DNA of 43,123 bases from Acidobacteriota bacterium. GTDB taxonomy: Bacteria; Acidobacteriota; Vicinamibacteria; Vicinamibacterales; UBA8438. The notes under the pieces were generated by a model, which searched no databases, was not told where the DNA came from, and saw only the letters and a list, made by a program, of their open reading frames with translations. A program made the position numbers and the translations under genes. The stretch is taken from assembly GCA_009838525.1 (NCBI GenBank), contig VXRJ01000012.1, forward strand, positions 1 through 43,123, read 5' to 3'. Of this stretch, positions 13,945 through 22,902 are shown piece after piece (the first letter of the stretch is position 1; each line of letters begins with the position of its first letter).

Positions 13945-15294
13945 CTACGCGTGGACGTCGACGACGACGTCGGTCGGCTCCAGCCCGTTCGTGACCTTGC
14001 CATCGGAACCTACCTTCCACGGCTGAATCCAGTTGCAGTGGCCGAGCTGGCTCTGGATGGTCCCGTAGAGCTGTCCCCGCGTGAGACCCCAGTAGCGCGC
14101 GTACTCGGCTTCGGTCGGCTGAAGCTGGTCCCGCTCGTCGAGGCACCGCGACTGCAACACCGTTTCCTCGCCGTTCCAGCGCCACGGCAGGCAGAAGCGG
14201 GTGTGGGCCTTCGAGTGGACCGGGCCGACCAGCTCTGCCTCCTGATAGGTCGCGCCGCCGTCGGTCGAGACGTCGACGCGGGTGACCTTGCCGCTGCCCG
14301 ACCACGCCAGCCCGCTGATGGCGTAGGCGCCGTGCGCGGGCAGTTCGTTACCGCCCGACGGGTGCGTGATGACCGAGTTGGGCCCGAAGTCGTAGCTGTC
14401 CCGCTGCGTCTTCGGATCCGGGGTCAGGAAGCGCGAATGCTCCTGGAACGACAGGTAGGGCTGGTCGACCACCTTGATGCGCTTCAGCCACTTGACGTTG
14501 TAGATGCCCTCGAACCCCGGCACGAGGAGCCGCAGCGGGTAGCCGTGGTCGGGCCGCACCGGCTCGCCGTTCTGGCCGTAGGCGACGAGGACGTCGTCGA
14601 GCGCCTTGGCGAGGGGCACGCTCTTGGTGTGCTTCCCGCCGTCGACCGCCTCCGCGATGATCCACGACGCGCCGTTCCGCACGCCGACCGCGTCGAGCAG
14701 GACCGACAGCGGCACCCCGGTCCACTCGCTGCACCCCATGCGGCCGTGTGTCGCGGTCACGGTCTCGCCGCGGGGGTTCGGCCGGTTGCCAACACACTCC
14801 AGGAAGTGGATGCGCGTGACGAACGGCATACGGTGCAGCTCGGCCATCGTGAACACGAGCGGCCGGTCGACCATCCCCTCGACCATCAGCGTGTGCTCGG
14901 CCGGATTGATGTCCGGGATGCCGTAGTAGTGCTGCGTCGTGAAGTGGAGCGACGTCGGCGTGATGGTTCCGGTCAGCTCGGCCAGCGGCGTGCGCGCGCT
15001 GGGCCGCTGCGGGTTGGGCCGGATGCGGGGGGTCTGGCTGTGGCTCCGCCCCTCGATCTCGCGGGTGGTGGTGACGAAGCGCGAGCGCCGACCGTAGAGC
15101 ACGCTCTCGATGTCGTTGTTGTCGGCGATCACCGGGACCTGCGCCGCCGCCGCGGACGAACCGCCGGCGAACTCCAGGGCCGGGGCCGTGGCAACCAGGC
15201 CGGCCGCCGCCGCGCCCTTCGTGAGAAACCGCCGCCGGCTGGGCCGCTCGCTGGGCTGCGCGCTCAGCCGCTGGCTCGGTTGTTTGCCGCTCAT
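13945..15294 (-). CDS. soxC: SoxC-like sulfite/sulfane dehydrogenase, molybdopterin enzyme
   Basis: A 449-residue enzyme of the sulfite oxidase family. A Tat signal SRRRFLTKGA (19-28) precedes the molybdopterin domain, with the molybdenum-ligand cysteine in HFLECVGN (C167) and the downstream GRMGCSEWTGVPL block. The C-terminal Mo-co dimerisation domain (VDVSTDGGATYQEAEL) is present. An AGGAGG-type ribosome site precedes the ATG. It should oxidise sulfite or protein-bound sulfane sulfur in the periplasm and pass electrons to the cytochrome encoded next. No other sox genes (soxAX, soxB, soxYZ) are in the window, so a sulfite dehydrogenase role is as likely as full Sox. Confidence 0.9.
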   Translation of the reverse strand: MSGKQPSQRLSAQPSERPSRRRFLTKGAAAAGLVATAPALEFAGGSSAAAAQVPVIADNNDIESVLYGRRSRFVTTTREIEGRSHSQTPRIRPNPQRPSARTPLAELTGTITPTSLHFTTQHYYGIPDINPAEHTLMVEGMVDRPLVFTMAELHRMPFVTRIHFLECVGNRPNPRGETVTATHGRMGCSEWTGVPLSVLLDAVGVRNGASWIIAEAVDGGKHTKSVPLAKALDDVLVAYGQNGEPVRPDHGYPLRLLVPGFEGIYNVKWLKRIKVVDQPYLSFQEHSRFLTPDPKTQRDSYDFGPNSVITHPSGGNELPAHGAYAISGLAWSGSGKVTRVDVSTDGGATYQEAELVGPVHSKAHTRFCLPWRWNGEETVLQSRCLDERDQLQPTEAEYARYWGLTRGQLYGTIQSQLGHCNWIQPWKVGSDGKVTNGLEPTDVVVDVHA

Positions 15295-15416
15295 GGTGTC
15301 CTCCTCACGATCCGTCGCTTCGCTTCACGGGCCATCATACTCTCCATGACTGGCGTCCGCATCCGGCAGATTCTCCACCCGGGAACGGCGCCTTCCGGCT
15401 CGCCGAGCCCTAGCAG

Positions 15417-16082
15417 CTACGGGTCGAGACGGAACGGGGGGTAGCGGTCGGTTACCAGCAGGAGCATGTACGCCTGCACCCGCAGCGACCAGCGCGTCAC
15501 ACCGACAACAAAGCCGAAGAGCCCCCGCGGATAGCGGCCGGTGATGAGGATGGCGAACCAGGCGATCACGGTCACCACCAGGCCGAAGACTGAGAGCAAG
15601 GCCAGCAGCAGGAAGTGGGGAATCGCGAGCAGCCACTTGATCAACGGCAGCCACCGGTTGAGGTCGCGCGCGGCGTCCGGATAGTCGATGTCCAGATGAA
15701 CGGCCTGCTGGTCGTCCGTGGAGGGGTACTCGTCGCGGAGCAGAAACAGGTAGACGGCGACACGAGTCGAGAAACGCATGAGTTCGAGATTCCAGTCGAA
15801 CCACCAGCGGGGGTACTTGCGCCGGAACAGAATCATGAGCAGCGCCGGCAGGAATACGACGCCGCCCGCGTAGACCACTGCCGACCAGCCGTCCGCCCCG
15901 CTGTCGATCTCGGTCGGTTGAGCCGCGCCCCCCGTCAGCAGCGTGGTAACCGCGGCGATGGGAATCACCAGCACTAAGCGGAACGCCGTGGTGAGACGGC
16001 TCAGGCCACCTTCCGGATAGTCGATCTCCAACCTGAGCGGATATGCGGGCGCCGGCGGCGGGCTCGTGTGTTCTTCAGTCAT
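15417..16082 (-). CDS. DUF4389 membrane protein
   Basis: A 221-residue integral membrane protein with four hydrophobic segments (about residues 33-51, 69-86, 150-180 and 190-210). The family hallmarks LRLEIDYPEGGLSRL and RYPRGLFGF, and RWSLRVQAYMLLLTDRYPPF-like ending, are present (seen as RVQAYMLLLVTDRYPPF). GAGG lies 5 bases before the ATG. It precedes soxC by about 120 bases on the same strand and may be co-transcribed. Function is unknown for the family. Confidence 0.85.
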   Translation of the reverse strand: MTEEHTSPPPAPAYPLRLEIDYPEGGLSRLTTAFRLVLVIPIAAVTTLLTGGAAQPTEIDSGADGWSAVVYAGGVVFLPALLMILFRRKYPRWWFDWNLELMRFSTRVAVYLFLLRDEYPSTDDQQAVHLDIDYPDAARDLNRWLPLIKWLLAIPHFLLLALLSVFGLVVTVIAWFAILITGRYPRGLFGFVVGVTRWSLRVQAYMLLLVTDRYPPFRLDP

Positions 16083-16144
16083 GAGGGCCTCGCCGCCAAC
16101 CTATCACGCCCAAGCGCGAGATCAAGCAGGTTTCGGACGGCTTG

Positions 16145-17896
16145 TCACGGCTGCGCGGACTCCACGCGCACCGTGATGACGTCGGTGTCGTGGAACTGGC
16201 TGTGGCGCACCGACGAGGCGTAGTGCCGCAGCAGACGCAGGGACACTTCCTGCTCCACCAGGCCGCTCACGGCGCGCTCGCTGAGGACCGCCATCTGGTC
16301 CTCCAGGTTTGTCTCGTCAGTGGCGGCGATGAACTCCAGCACGGCGGCATCCCCCTCGCCGCGGGCGATCAGCAGCATGCGCCGGTCGCCTCCGGGCGGG
16401 CGTTCCGCGTCCTTCCCGCTCAACAGCAGGAGCGTCTCCTCGCCCACCGCGCGGACCCGCTCGACCATTTCCTCGTCCCAGCCGCGCCGCGCGCCGAGCT
16501 TCGCGAGGAACGTGTCGAGCTTCGGAAACGCCTCAGGGCTCAGGTCGACCCGCAGGCGCTGGCGGCGCGCTCCCGTGAACTCCTGGAACAGCGTCAACGC
16601 GATTACCGTCGTCCCGCCGACGGTCACGGCGTTGGCGAGCAGATCGCTCCATTGGCCCTGGAAGAACTCGGGAAAGATCCAGTCGAGCTGAAACGCAACG
16701 CCGATCCAGAAGGCCAGACCGACGATGAGACCCTTCCGGCCGTCGAGGCCATCGTGCTGGAGGATCTGGATGCCGAAGACGAACAGCAGCGCCACGATGA
16801 GGATGAAATAGGCGGCGACCACCGGCCCGGGAATCGCGATGACGAGAGCCATGAACTTCGGCACGAACGCCATCACGACGAAGACGACCCCGATGCAGGC
16901 GCCCACGGACCGGGCCGCCACGCCGGTGAGTTCCACGAGGGAGATGCCCGTGGCGTACGTCGTGTTCGGCAGCGTGCCTGCGAGACCGGACAGCAGGTTG
17001 CCGACCCCGTCGGCCGTCATGGCGCCCTGGATCGAACGAAAATCGACGGCGCGCGGCTTGCGCCACGATACGCGCTGGGTGGCGATGGCGTCGCCGAGCG
17101 TGTCCATGGCCCCCACCAGCGTCACCATTACGAACGCCGGCAGAAGCGCCCAGAACGCCGGCCCGAACCCGAGATCGAGGCCGGGATAGGCAAGCTCCGG
17201 CAAGCCGATCCAGGCCGCCTCGAGCACGCGCTGCGTATCGTAGATCCCGAAAGCGAATCCGCCCGTCGCGCTGCCCACGATGATGGCGAGAATCGGCCCC
17301 CACAGCCGCCACGCGCCGCGCGCCCGGAGCGCGGCCACGACCGTACAGAGCAGCGTCACGCCCGCCGTGACCGGCGCCGCCAGGGGCGAGGCTCCCTCCG
17401 GCACGTCGACGAGCTTGCCCAGGAAGACCGGCGCCAACGTCACCGGGATCAGCATGATGACGGTGCCGGCTACCGTGGGCGTGAAGATCCGCCGCAGCGC
17501 CGACAGCCGCGCCGCGAGGGCGAACTGGACCATCGACGACACGATGATCAGCGTCGCCAGCAGTCCGGGACCGCCCTGCTCCAGCGCCGAGATGCAGACG
17601 GCGAGAAAGGCGCTGCTGCTGCCCATCAGAATCACGTAGCGGGCGCCGACGCGCCCGAGGCCCAGGGCCTGGATGGCGGTCGTGATCCCGCTGATGACCA
17701 GCGCCGCGAAGACCGCCCAGGAGAGATAGGCATCGCTGCCGCCCGCCATCGTGATCAGGATGGTCGGGCTCAGCACGATGCTCGGGACGGCGACCATCGC
17801 GTACTGCGCCGCGAGCCCGAGCGAGAGCACGCCGGGCGGCGTCTCGTCGGGCTCGTAGCGAACGTCTCGCCGTTCTTCGGCGCTGCTGGTTGCCAT
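16145..17896 (-). CDS. NCS2 nucleobase permease with C-terminal GHKL-like domain
   Basis: A 583-residue protein. Residues 1-450 are an NCS2 (xanthine/uracil) permease with about 12-14 TMs; substrate-site regions are visible as LVGAMDTLGDAIA and LSGLAGTLPNTTYATG. Beyond the last TM (about 455) is a soluble domain of roughly 125 residues: WDEEMVERVRAVGEETLLLL, VLEFIAATDETNLED, and LRLLRHYASSVRHSQF. These resemble, in order, the N-box helix, a degenerate ATP loop and the final helix-strand of RsbW-type GHKL ATPases. The second permease next to it has the same extra domain. Export or uptake of purines or pyrimidines is inferred; the accessory domain suggests regulation. Confidence 0.85.
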   Translation of the reverse strand: MATSSAEERRDVRYEPDETPPGVLSLGLAAQYAMVAVPSIVLSPTILITMAGGSDAYLSWAVFAALVISGITTAIQALGLGRVGARYVILMGSSSAFLAVCISALEQGGPGLLATLIIVSSMVQFALAARLSALRRIFTPTVAGTVIMLIPVTLAPVFLGKLVDVPEGASPLAAPVTAGVTLLCTVVAALRARGAWRLWGPILAIIVGSATGGFAFGIYDTQRVLEAAWIGLPELAYPGLDLGFGPAFWALLPAFVMVTLVGAMDTLGDAIATQRVSWRKPRAVDFRSIQGAMTADGVGNLLSGLAGTLPNTTYATGISLVELTGVAARSVGACIGVVFVVMAFVPKFMALVIAIPGPVVAAYFILIVALLFVFGIQILQHDGLDGRKGLIVGLAFWIGVAFQLDWIFPEFFQGQWSDLLANAVTVGGTTVIALTLFQEFTGARRQRLRVDLSPEAFPKLDTFLAKLGARRGWDEEMVERVRAVGEETLLLLSGKDAERPPGGDRRMLLIARGEGDAAVLEFIAATDETNLEDQMAVLSERAVSGLVEQEVSLRLLRHYASSVRHSQFHDTDVITVRVESAQP

Positions 17897-17911
17897 CGGT
17901 CGATCTCCCCT

Positions 17912-19648
17912 TCAGACCAACGGACGGGTGTCCACGGTCACTGTCAGCACGTCCAGATCGTAGAACTGTTCGTGTCGTACGTCTTTCGCCACGTGCCGGA
18001 GCAGGCGCGCCCCAACCTCCTCGAGCACCACGCGATCCTCCTTCAGTTCACTCAGCCGGAGTTCCAGGTTGGCGCTGTCGGGACCGCTGACGAACTCGAT
18101 CTCGAGCACGTCTTCCACCGGCCGGGCCGCGACCCGGACGGGCTGGGGCGCGGATTCGTCCTGCCGTTCGAGCAGATACAGGAAGGCCTCCTCCCCCGCC
18201 AGCTCCAGGCGGTTCGTGGCCGTCTCGTCCCAGCCCGCGCGTTCCGCGGCAACGTCCAGGGCGGCGCGCAACTTCGAGACCGACCGCACGCTGGGTTCCA
18301 GTACGACCGCCCGGGCGCGACGCCGAAACGACGTCAACAGCGTGAGAGTCATGGCGACGATTCCGCCGCTCGCCATGCCGTTGTCGAGGATGCCCCGCGA
18401 CCATTCCGGCAGATGGTCGGGAAAGATGACCCCGTACTGGAAGCCCAGACCCACCCAGAACGAGATGCAGACGATGAGCCCCTTCTCGTAGTCGAACCCG
18501 CCCGCCGTGACCATTCGCATGCCCTGGCGGAACAGCAGCACGATGAAGATGAAGATGTACGCGCCGGCGACCGCATCCGGCACCATCTGCAGCAGCGCCG
18601 GCAACAGCGGAACGAACCCGGCCAGGACGATGATGATCCCGCCGAAGAGGGCGACCCGCCGCGCCGCGACGCCGGTCAGGTCGGCAATGGAGATGCTGCT
18701 GGAATAGGTCGTGTTCGGAACCGTGCCGGCAAGGCCGGAGAGCAGGTTGCCGACCCCGTCCGCGTTCAGCGCGCGCTGAACGACCTTGAAGTCCACCGGC
18801 ACCAGGGTGCGGTGGGATACGCGCTGGATGGCGATGGCGTCGCCGTAGGTCTCCAGCGCCCCGATGATCGTGACGATGATGAAGGGGATGAGGAGAGTCC
18901 AGAACCGGGCGTCGAACGACAGATCCATACCCGGCCAGCCGGCCCGGGGCAGTCCGAACCAGGCCGCTTCGAGGACCGGCGTCCAGTTCAGCATGCCGAG
19001 CAGGCCCGCGAGGGTGGTGCCAATGACGATGCCGATGAGCGGCGCCCACAGGCGTGTTGCGCCGCTCGCATAGAGCGAGACCAGCGTGATCGTCACGAAC
19101 GTTACGAGGGCAACCAGCGGTATGCCCAGGTGGAGGGAGTCGACCCCGGGGGGAACGCCCGCCAGCAGGTCGGTCGTAATGGGAAAGACATTGACGGCGA
19201 GCAGCATGATCACCGTGCCGCCGACGGTGGGGGTTATCAGCCTGCGAAAGAGCGACAGGCGTGCGGAGAAGAAGAACTGCACCAGCGCGGAGGCGGCCAC
19301 GAGCGTCGCCAGCAGGGGCAGGCCGCCGGCAATGATGGCCGCCGCCGAGACCCCGATGAACGCGGCGGACGTCCCCATGTAGAGGGGATACCCGGCGCCG
19401 ATCGGCCCCGCCGGCCGGGCCTGCAGGATCGTCGCGAGGCCGCTGACCACCAGCGCCGCAAACACCGTCCACTCCACTCCCGCCGGATAGTTCGCGGCGT
19501 TGAGCACGATGATCGGCGTGATGATGATGCCGGTCAGGACGAGCGTCACGACCTGCAGGCTGAGTCCGAGCGTGAGCCCCAGCGACGGCAATTCGTCGAC
19601 GGCGTAGCGCAGACGGGGATTCGAGGTCGGTTCCTGCGATTCGCTCAT
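17912..19648 (-). CDS. NCS2 nucleobase permease with C-terminal GHKL-like domain (paralogue)
   Basis: A 578-residue paralogue of the downstream permease, separated by 15 bases and certainly co-transcribed. The NCS2 core is recognised by IGALETYGDAIAIQRVS and LSGLAGTVPNTTYSS. The soluble C-terminus repeats the pattern LELAGEEAFLYLLE, VLEIEFVSGPDSANLE and LLRHVAKDVRHEQFYDLDVL, in closer agreement with an RsbW-like fold than its neighbour. The paired permeases may form a hetero-oligomer or differ in substrate. No purine catabolic gene is in the window to fix the substrate. Confidence 0.85.
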   Translation of the reverse strand: MSESQEPTSNPRLRYAVDELPSLGLTLGLSLQVVTLVLTGIIITPIIVLNAANYPAGVEWTVFAALVVSGLATILQARPAGPIGAGYPLYMGTSAAFIGVSAAAIIAGGLPLLATLVAASALVQFFFSARLSLFRRLITPTVGGTVIMLLAVNVFPITTDLLAGVPPGVDSLHLGIPLVALVTFVTITLVSLYASGATRLWAPLIGIVIGTTLAGLLGMLNWTPVLEAAWFGLPRAGWPGMDLSFDARFWTLLIPFIIVTIIGALETYGDAIAIQRVSHRTLVPVDFKVVQRALNADGVGNLLSGLAGTVPNTTYSSSISIADLTGVAARRVALFGGIIIVLAGFVPLLPALLQMVPDAVAGAYIFIFIVLLFRQGMRMVTAGGFDYEKGLIVCISFWVGLGFQYGVIFPDHLPEWSRGILDNGMASGGIVAMTLTLLTSFRRRARAVVLEPSVRSVSKLRAALDVAAERAGWDETATNRLELAGEEAFLYLLERQDESAPQPVRVAARPVEDVLEIEFVSGPDSANLELRLSELKEDRVVLEEVGARLLRHVAKDVRHEQFYDLDVLTVTVDTRPLV

Positions 19649-19733
19649 TTCCGCTTGCGTTGGAGGTAGGGCGGAGAGTGGGTAGGTAGCAGAAAACTAT
19701 CACAGCACCTGGAAACGTGTCCCCCTCCGTATG

Positions 19734-19813
19734 TGCGGGGGGCGGGTACGTACGTGCGGGACCGGTTTCGCCCATGCGGGGGCGGGTTGCGCAGAATGAT
19801 ATCACTATGATAT
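19734..19813. promoter_or_regulatory. Direct repeats between the permease and SPFH genes
   Basis: TGCGGGGG(G)CGGGT occurs at 19734-19747 and 19775-19787. Closer to the SPFH gene, ATGATAT occurs twice with an 11-base period (19796-19802, 19807-19813), one helical turn apart, in an AT-rich patch likely to hold its promoter. The roughly 195-base divergent region holds no other gene. Confidence 0.3.
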
Positions 19814-19843
19814 TGTTATGAAATCCACCCAGGAGGTGCATCG

Positions 19844-20716
19844 GTGATCAAGGAGAAACCGTTCGCTGCCCAGTCGGGCCTGGTCGTTCTCATCGCGCTG
19901 ATCGTCCTGTTCGCGCTCGACATCACGGTGCTCGTGCTCAGCCTCATCCAGGCAGGCATGACGCCGCTCGGCGTGGCCTGCATCGTGCTGGCTCCACTCC
20001 TCATCTTCCTCATGCTGGGCGTTTTCGTGGTCAACCCGAACGAAGGGCGCGTGGTGCAGTTCTTCGGACGCTACGTCGGCACGGCGAAGGACCAGGGTCT
20101 GCGCTGGGCTAACCCGTTCTACACGAAGCGGCGCATCTCGCTGCGGGTCCGCAACTTCGAGACGGGGCGCTCGAAGGTGAACGACACGGAGGGCAACCCG
20201 ATCGAGATCGCCGCCGTGGTGGTCTGGAAGGTGGTCGACACCGCCGAAGCCACGTTCGAGGTGGACGACTACGTGAACTACGTGCACGTGCAGAGCGAGT
20301 CCGCGGTCCGGAACCTCGCGACGCAGTACCCGTACGACACGCAGAAGGAAGGCCAGCTCTCGCTGCGGGGCAATACGGAGGAGATCGCCGGACAGTTGCA
20401 GACGGAGATCCAGGGGCGGCTCCACAAGGCAGGAGTCGAGGTGCTCGAGGCGCGCATCACGCATCTCGCCTATGCGCCGGAGATCGCCGCCGCGATGCTG
20501 CAGCGCCAGCAGGCGGGCGCCATCATCGCGGCGCGCACGCAAATCGTCGAGGGCGCGGTCAGCATGGTGCAGATGGCGCTCGACAGCCTCTCCAGCCGCG
20601 AGATCGTCGAACTCGACGAGGAGCGGAAGGCCGCCATGGTGAGCAACCTGCTGGTCGTGCTGTGCGGCGACCGCGGGACGCAGCCGGTGGTCAACACGGG
20701 TACCCTGCACCAGTAA
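19844..20716 (+). CDS. SPFH (stomatin/band 7) domain membrane protein
   Basis: A 290-residue protein starting at GTG 19844 behind a strong AGGAGG. Two N-terminal TMs (about 13-35 and 42-62) lead into an SPFH domain: [26 protein letters not shown], then [16 protein letters not shown] and the coiled-coil region with [21 protein letters not shown]. The C-terminal tail holds TLHQ with no protease-related motif. Members scaffold membrane microdomains, often with proteases such as FtsH. No NfeD partner is adjacent; instead a small RHH protein follows, an arrangement that may be conserved. Confidence 0.9.
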   Translation: MIKEKPFAAQSGLVVLIALIVLFALDITVLVLSLIQAGMTPLGVACIVLAPLLIFLMLGVFVVNPNEGRVVQFFGRYVGTAKDQGLRWANPFYTKRRISLRVRNFETGRSKVNDTEGNPIEIAAVVVWKVVDTAEATFEVDDYVNYVHVQSESAVRNLATQYPYDTQKEGQLSLRGNTEEIAGQLQTEIQGRLHKAGVEVLEARITHLAYAPEIAAAMLQRQQAGAIIAARTQIVEGAVSMVQMALDSLSSREIVELDEERKAAMVSNLLVVLCGDRGTQPVVNTGTLHQ

Positions 20717-20733
20717 CGCATCGACCAGCGAAG

Positions 20734-20766
20734 GCCCGGCGGCCATCGGCGCCGTCGGGCTTTCTC
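20734..20766 (+). terminator. Hairpin with short T run after SPFH gene
   Basis: A 10-bp stem GCCCGGCGGC / GCCGTCGGGC with one mismatch and a 7-base loop is followed by TTTCTC. It lies between the SPFH stop and the RHH start, so it could terminate or attenuate transcription into the next gene. Confidence 0.55.
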
Positions 20767-20777
20767 GGAACTAGCGG

Positions 20778-21038
20778 ATGGCCCCACGCAAACCGTTCCT
20801 GCTGCGCACGGATCCGGACGTGCTCGACGCCCTGCAGCGCTGGGCGTCGGACGAGCTGCGCAGCGTCAACGGCCAGATCGATTTCATCCTGCGGCGCGCG
20901 CTGCAGCAGGCAGGGCGCATGCCGTCCCGCCGCGCGCGACGTCCGGCCTCGGCCCAAGCATCCGCCGACGAGGCGAACGCCGAGCAGCGTCCGCCCGGGC
21001 CGTCGCCGGCCGACGAAACCGGTGAGCGCTCGCCGTGA
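20778..21038 (+). CDS. Arc-like ribbon-helix-helix protein
   Basis: An 86-residue basic protein. KPFLLRTDPDVLDALQRWAS and LRSVNGQIDFILRRALQ give the strand-helix-helix pattern of Arc/MetJ-type DNA-binding proteins; the rest is a disordered tail rich in A, R, P and E. It follows the SPFH gene by 61 bases on the same strand, with a hairpin between them. No toxin follows. It may regulate the SPFH gene. Confidence 0.7.
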   Translation: MAPRKPFLLRTDPDVLDALQRWASDELRSVNGQIDFILRRALQQAGRMPSRRARRPASAQASADEANAEQRPPGPSPADETGERSP

Positions 21039-21149
21039 ACGTGACGATCATCGTTGGCCGGCTGAGTTGCCGGACGCCGTGCTCGCTGGCAACGATTTCG
21101 GTGGTTTTTCGACCCCAGGAAGACTAGTCTGGGGAATCTGGAGGTAGCC

Positions 21150-22691
21150 ATGGCCAAGCGAGTCGGACTGTTGATTGCGGTTGCACTCTTGGCGTCGGGA
21201 TTGGCGGCGGGGCCAGCGGCGGCGCAGGACGCGCAGGCAATGCTACAGGCCGCCGCCGAGACGATGGGCGTCGACGACATGATGTCCATCCGGTACTCCG
21301 GGAGCGGCTGGGTCGGCGCCGCGGGCCAGAACTTCGCCCCGGCCGAGGACTGGCCGCGCTTCGAGCTGGCGGAGTACGAACGCACCATCGACTTCGAGAC
21401 GGAGTCGTCCACCGAGGAGATGGTCATCCGGCAGGGGAACTACCCCGCCCGGGGCGGCGGCGGCGCACCGATCGTCGGGGACCGGATCCGGAATTGGATG
21501 GTCCGGGGCGAGTTTGCGTGGAACCGGCAAATCGATCGCGTGGTCCCGAGGCCACAGGATGCGGAGCGCCGTCGGCTGGAGATCTACCTGACGCCGCACG
21601 GCTTTCTGAAGGGCGCGATGGCCGCTGACGACGTGATTGCGGTAGAGCGGAACGAATACGGCGGACGGGTGACCGTCGTCTCGTTCGTCGCCCTCGACAA
21701 GTACCGGATCAACGGCACCATCACCGAGGACAACATCGTTCAGCGCGTGCAGACCTGGATGCCCAACCCGGTCGTCGGCGACATGTACTACGAGACCGTC
21801 TACACCAACTATCAGGACGTGGGCGGGGGCATGATGTTTCCGATGAACTGGCACCAGCACCAGGACTTCGACGACGGCGCCCACGAGCCGAACGTCAGCG
21901 GCGGCGATCACACTTTCCAACTGTCGACCATCGACGACGTCGAGGTGAACGTGGCCGATGCCGCACTGGACGTCCCCGACTCGGCGCGGAACGCCCCGGC
22001 GCCCCCCATGCGCGTGGAGGCGGAAGAGGTGGCCGACGGCGTGTGGCTGATGGCCGGCGGATCGCACCACAGCGTGGCCGTCGAGTTCGAGGACGAGGTC
22101 GCCGTCATCGAGGCGCCGCTGAACGAGGCGCGCTCACTCGCCGTGATCGACGAGATCATGCGGCGCATCCCCGGCAAGCCGATCCGCTGGATCGTGACGA
22201 CGCACCATCACTGGGACCACCTGGGCGGCATGCGCGCCTACGTGCACGAGGGCGCGACGGTCGTCACCCACGAGGGGAACCGCCCCTACTACCAGGAGGT
22301 CCTGCGGGCGCGACCCTGGCTGCTCGAGCCGGACCGCTTCTCGCTGTTCCCGCCGGAGGAGTGGTCGGAGGGCTACATCTTCGAGACGCTACGGGAGAAG
22401 TACATCCTCGGCGACACGACGCGCCTCGTCGAGATCCACCACGTCCAGGGGCTGGCCCATGCCGCCGGCATGCTGATCGCCTACCTGCCCCACGAGAAGA
22501 TCCTCGTGCAGGCCGACCTCTTCACGCCGCCCGGTCCCGGCGGGTCGCTGCCCGCCAGTCCCAACGCCAGCGCCCGAACCCTGTACCGCAACGTGCAGCG
22601 CCTGGGGCTCGACGTCGAGACCATCGTCCCCATTCACGGGGTGCCGGGGCCGTGGTCGCAGTTCGCGGACTGGGTGGAGGCCGCGCAGTAG
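21150..22691 (+). CDS. Secreted metallo-beta-lactamase-fold hydrolase
   Basis: A 513-residue periplasmic protein with a signal peptide (LLIAVALLASGLAAGPAAAQ). Residues about 30-290 form an N-terminal domain found in Acidobacteria MBL proteins, apparently lipoprotein-like beta structure. The C-terminal half is a metallo-beta-lactamase domain with the zinc motif THHHWDH near residue 350, further ligands in the region LVEIHHVQGLAHAAG and ADLF, and a final VPIHGVPG. A GGAGG site precedes the ATG. Its substrate cannot be read from sequence; beta-lactam hydrolysis is unproven. Confidence 0.88.
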   Translation: MAKRVGLLIAVALLASGLAAGPAAAQDAQAMLQAAAETMGVDDMMSIRYSGSGWVGAAGQNFAPAEDWPRFELAEYERTIDFETESSTEEMVIRQGNYPARGGGGAPIVGDRIRNWMVRGEFAWNRQIDRVVPRPQDAERRRLEIYLTPHGFLKGAMAADDVIAVERNEYGGRVTVVSFVALDKYRINGTITEDNIVQRVQTWMPNPVVGDMYYETVYTNYQDVGGGMMFPMNWHQHQDFDDGAHEPNVSGGDHTFQLSTIDDVEVNVADAALDVPDSARNAPAPPMRVEAEEVADGVWLMAGGSHHSVAVEFEDEVAVIEAPLNEARSLAVIDEIMRRIPGKPIRWIVTTHHHWDHLGGMRAYVHEGATVVTHEGNRPYYQEVLRARPWLLEPDRFSLFPPEEWSEGYIFETLREKYILGDTTRLVEIHHVQGLAHAAGMLIAYLPHEKILVQADLFTPPGPGGSLPASPNASARTLYRNVQRLGLDVETIVPIHGVPGPWSQFADWVEAAQ

Positions 22692-22692
22692 G

Positions 22693-22887
22693 CTACGGCT
22701 GCGGCGCGTCCTCTCGCTTCAGCGGGCCCTTCCGCTCGAGGTAGACGTCCGTTTCGAGCTCATCAACCAACTGGTTGAGTCGGGTCGGGTCGAAGCCGGG
22801 GCGCATGCCGAGCGCGTGCGGCCTCGTGCGGTACTTGCTGGCCTCGGGCGCGTCTTCTCCCAACTTGGCTGGCATCGTTTCGATCAT
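22693..22887 (-). CDS. Small hypothetical, antitoxin-like protein
   Basis: A 64-residue protein 15 bases downstream of the M14 peptidase gene and converging on the MBL gene with one base between stops. The sequence YRTRPHALGMRPGFDPTRLNQLVDELETDVYL is reminiscent of small VapB-like antitoxin tails (seen here as RLNQLVDELET), but there is no toxin beside it and I do not recognise the family firmly. No clear ribosome site; the ATG at 22875 is an alternative start. Confidence 0.5.
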   Translation of the reverse strand: MIETMPAKLGEDAPEASKYRTRPHALGMRPGFDPTRLNQLVDELETDVYLERKGPLKREDAPQP

Positions 22888-22902
22888 ATCGATCGCGCTG
22901 GC

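Noticed and set aside
16142..19669. A 1175-codon open frame on the plus strand opposite the two permease genes
   Set aside because: It is rich in R, D, E, H, G, shows no domain, and is the antisense of two clear NCS2 permeases in high-GC codons; the permeases explain it.
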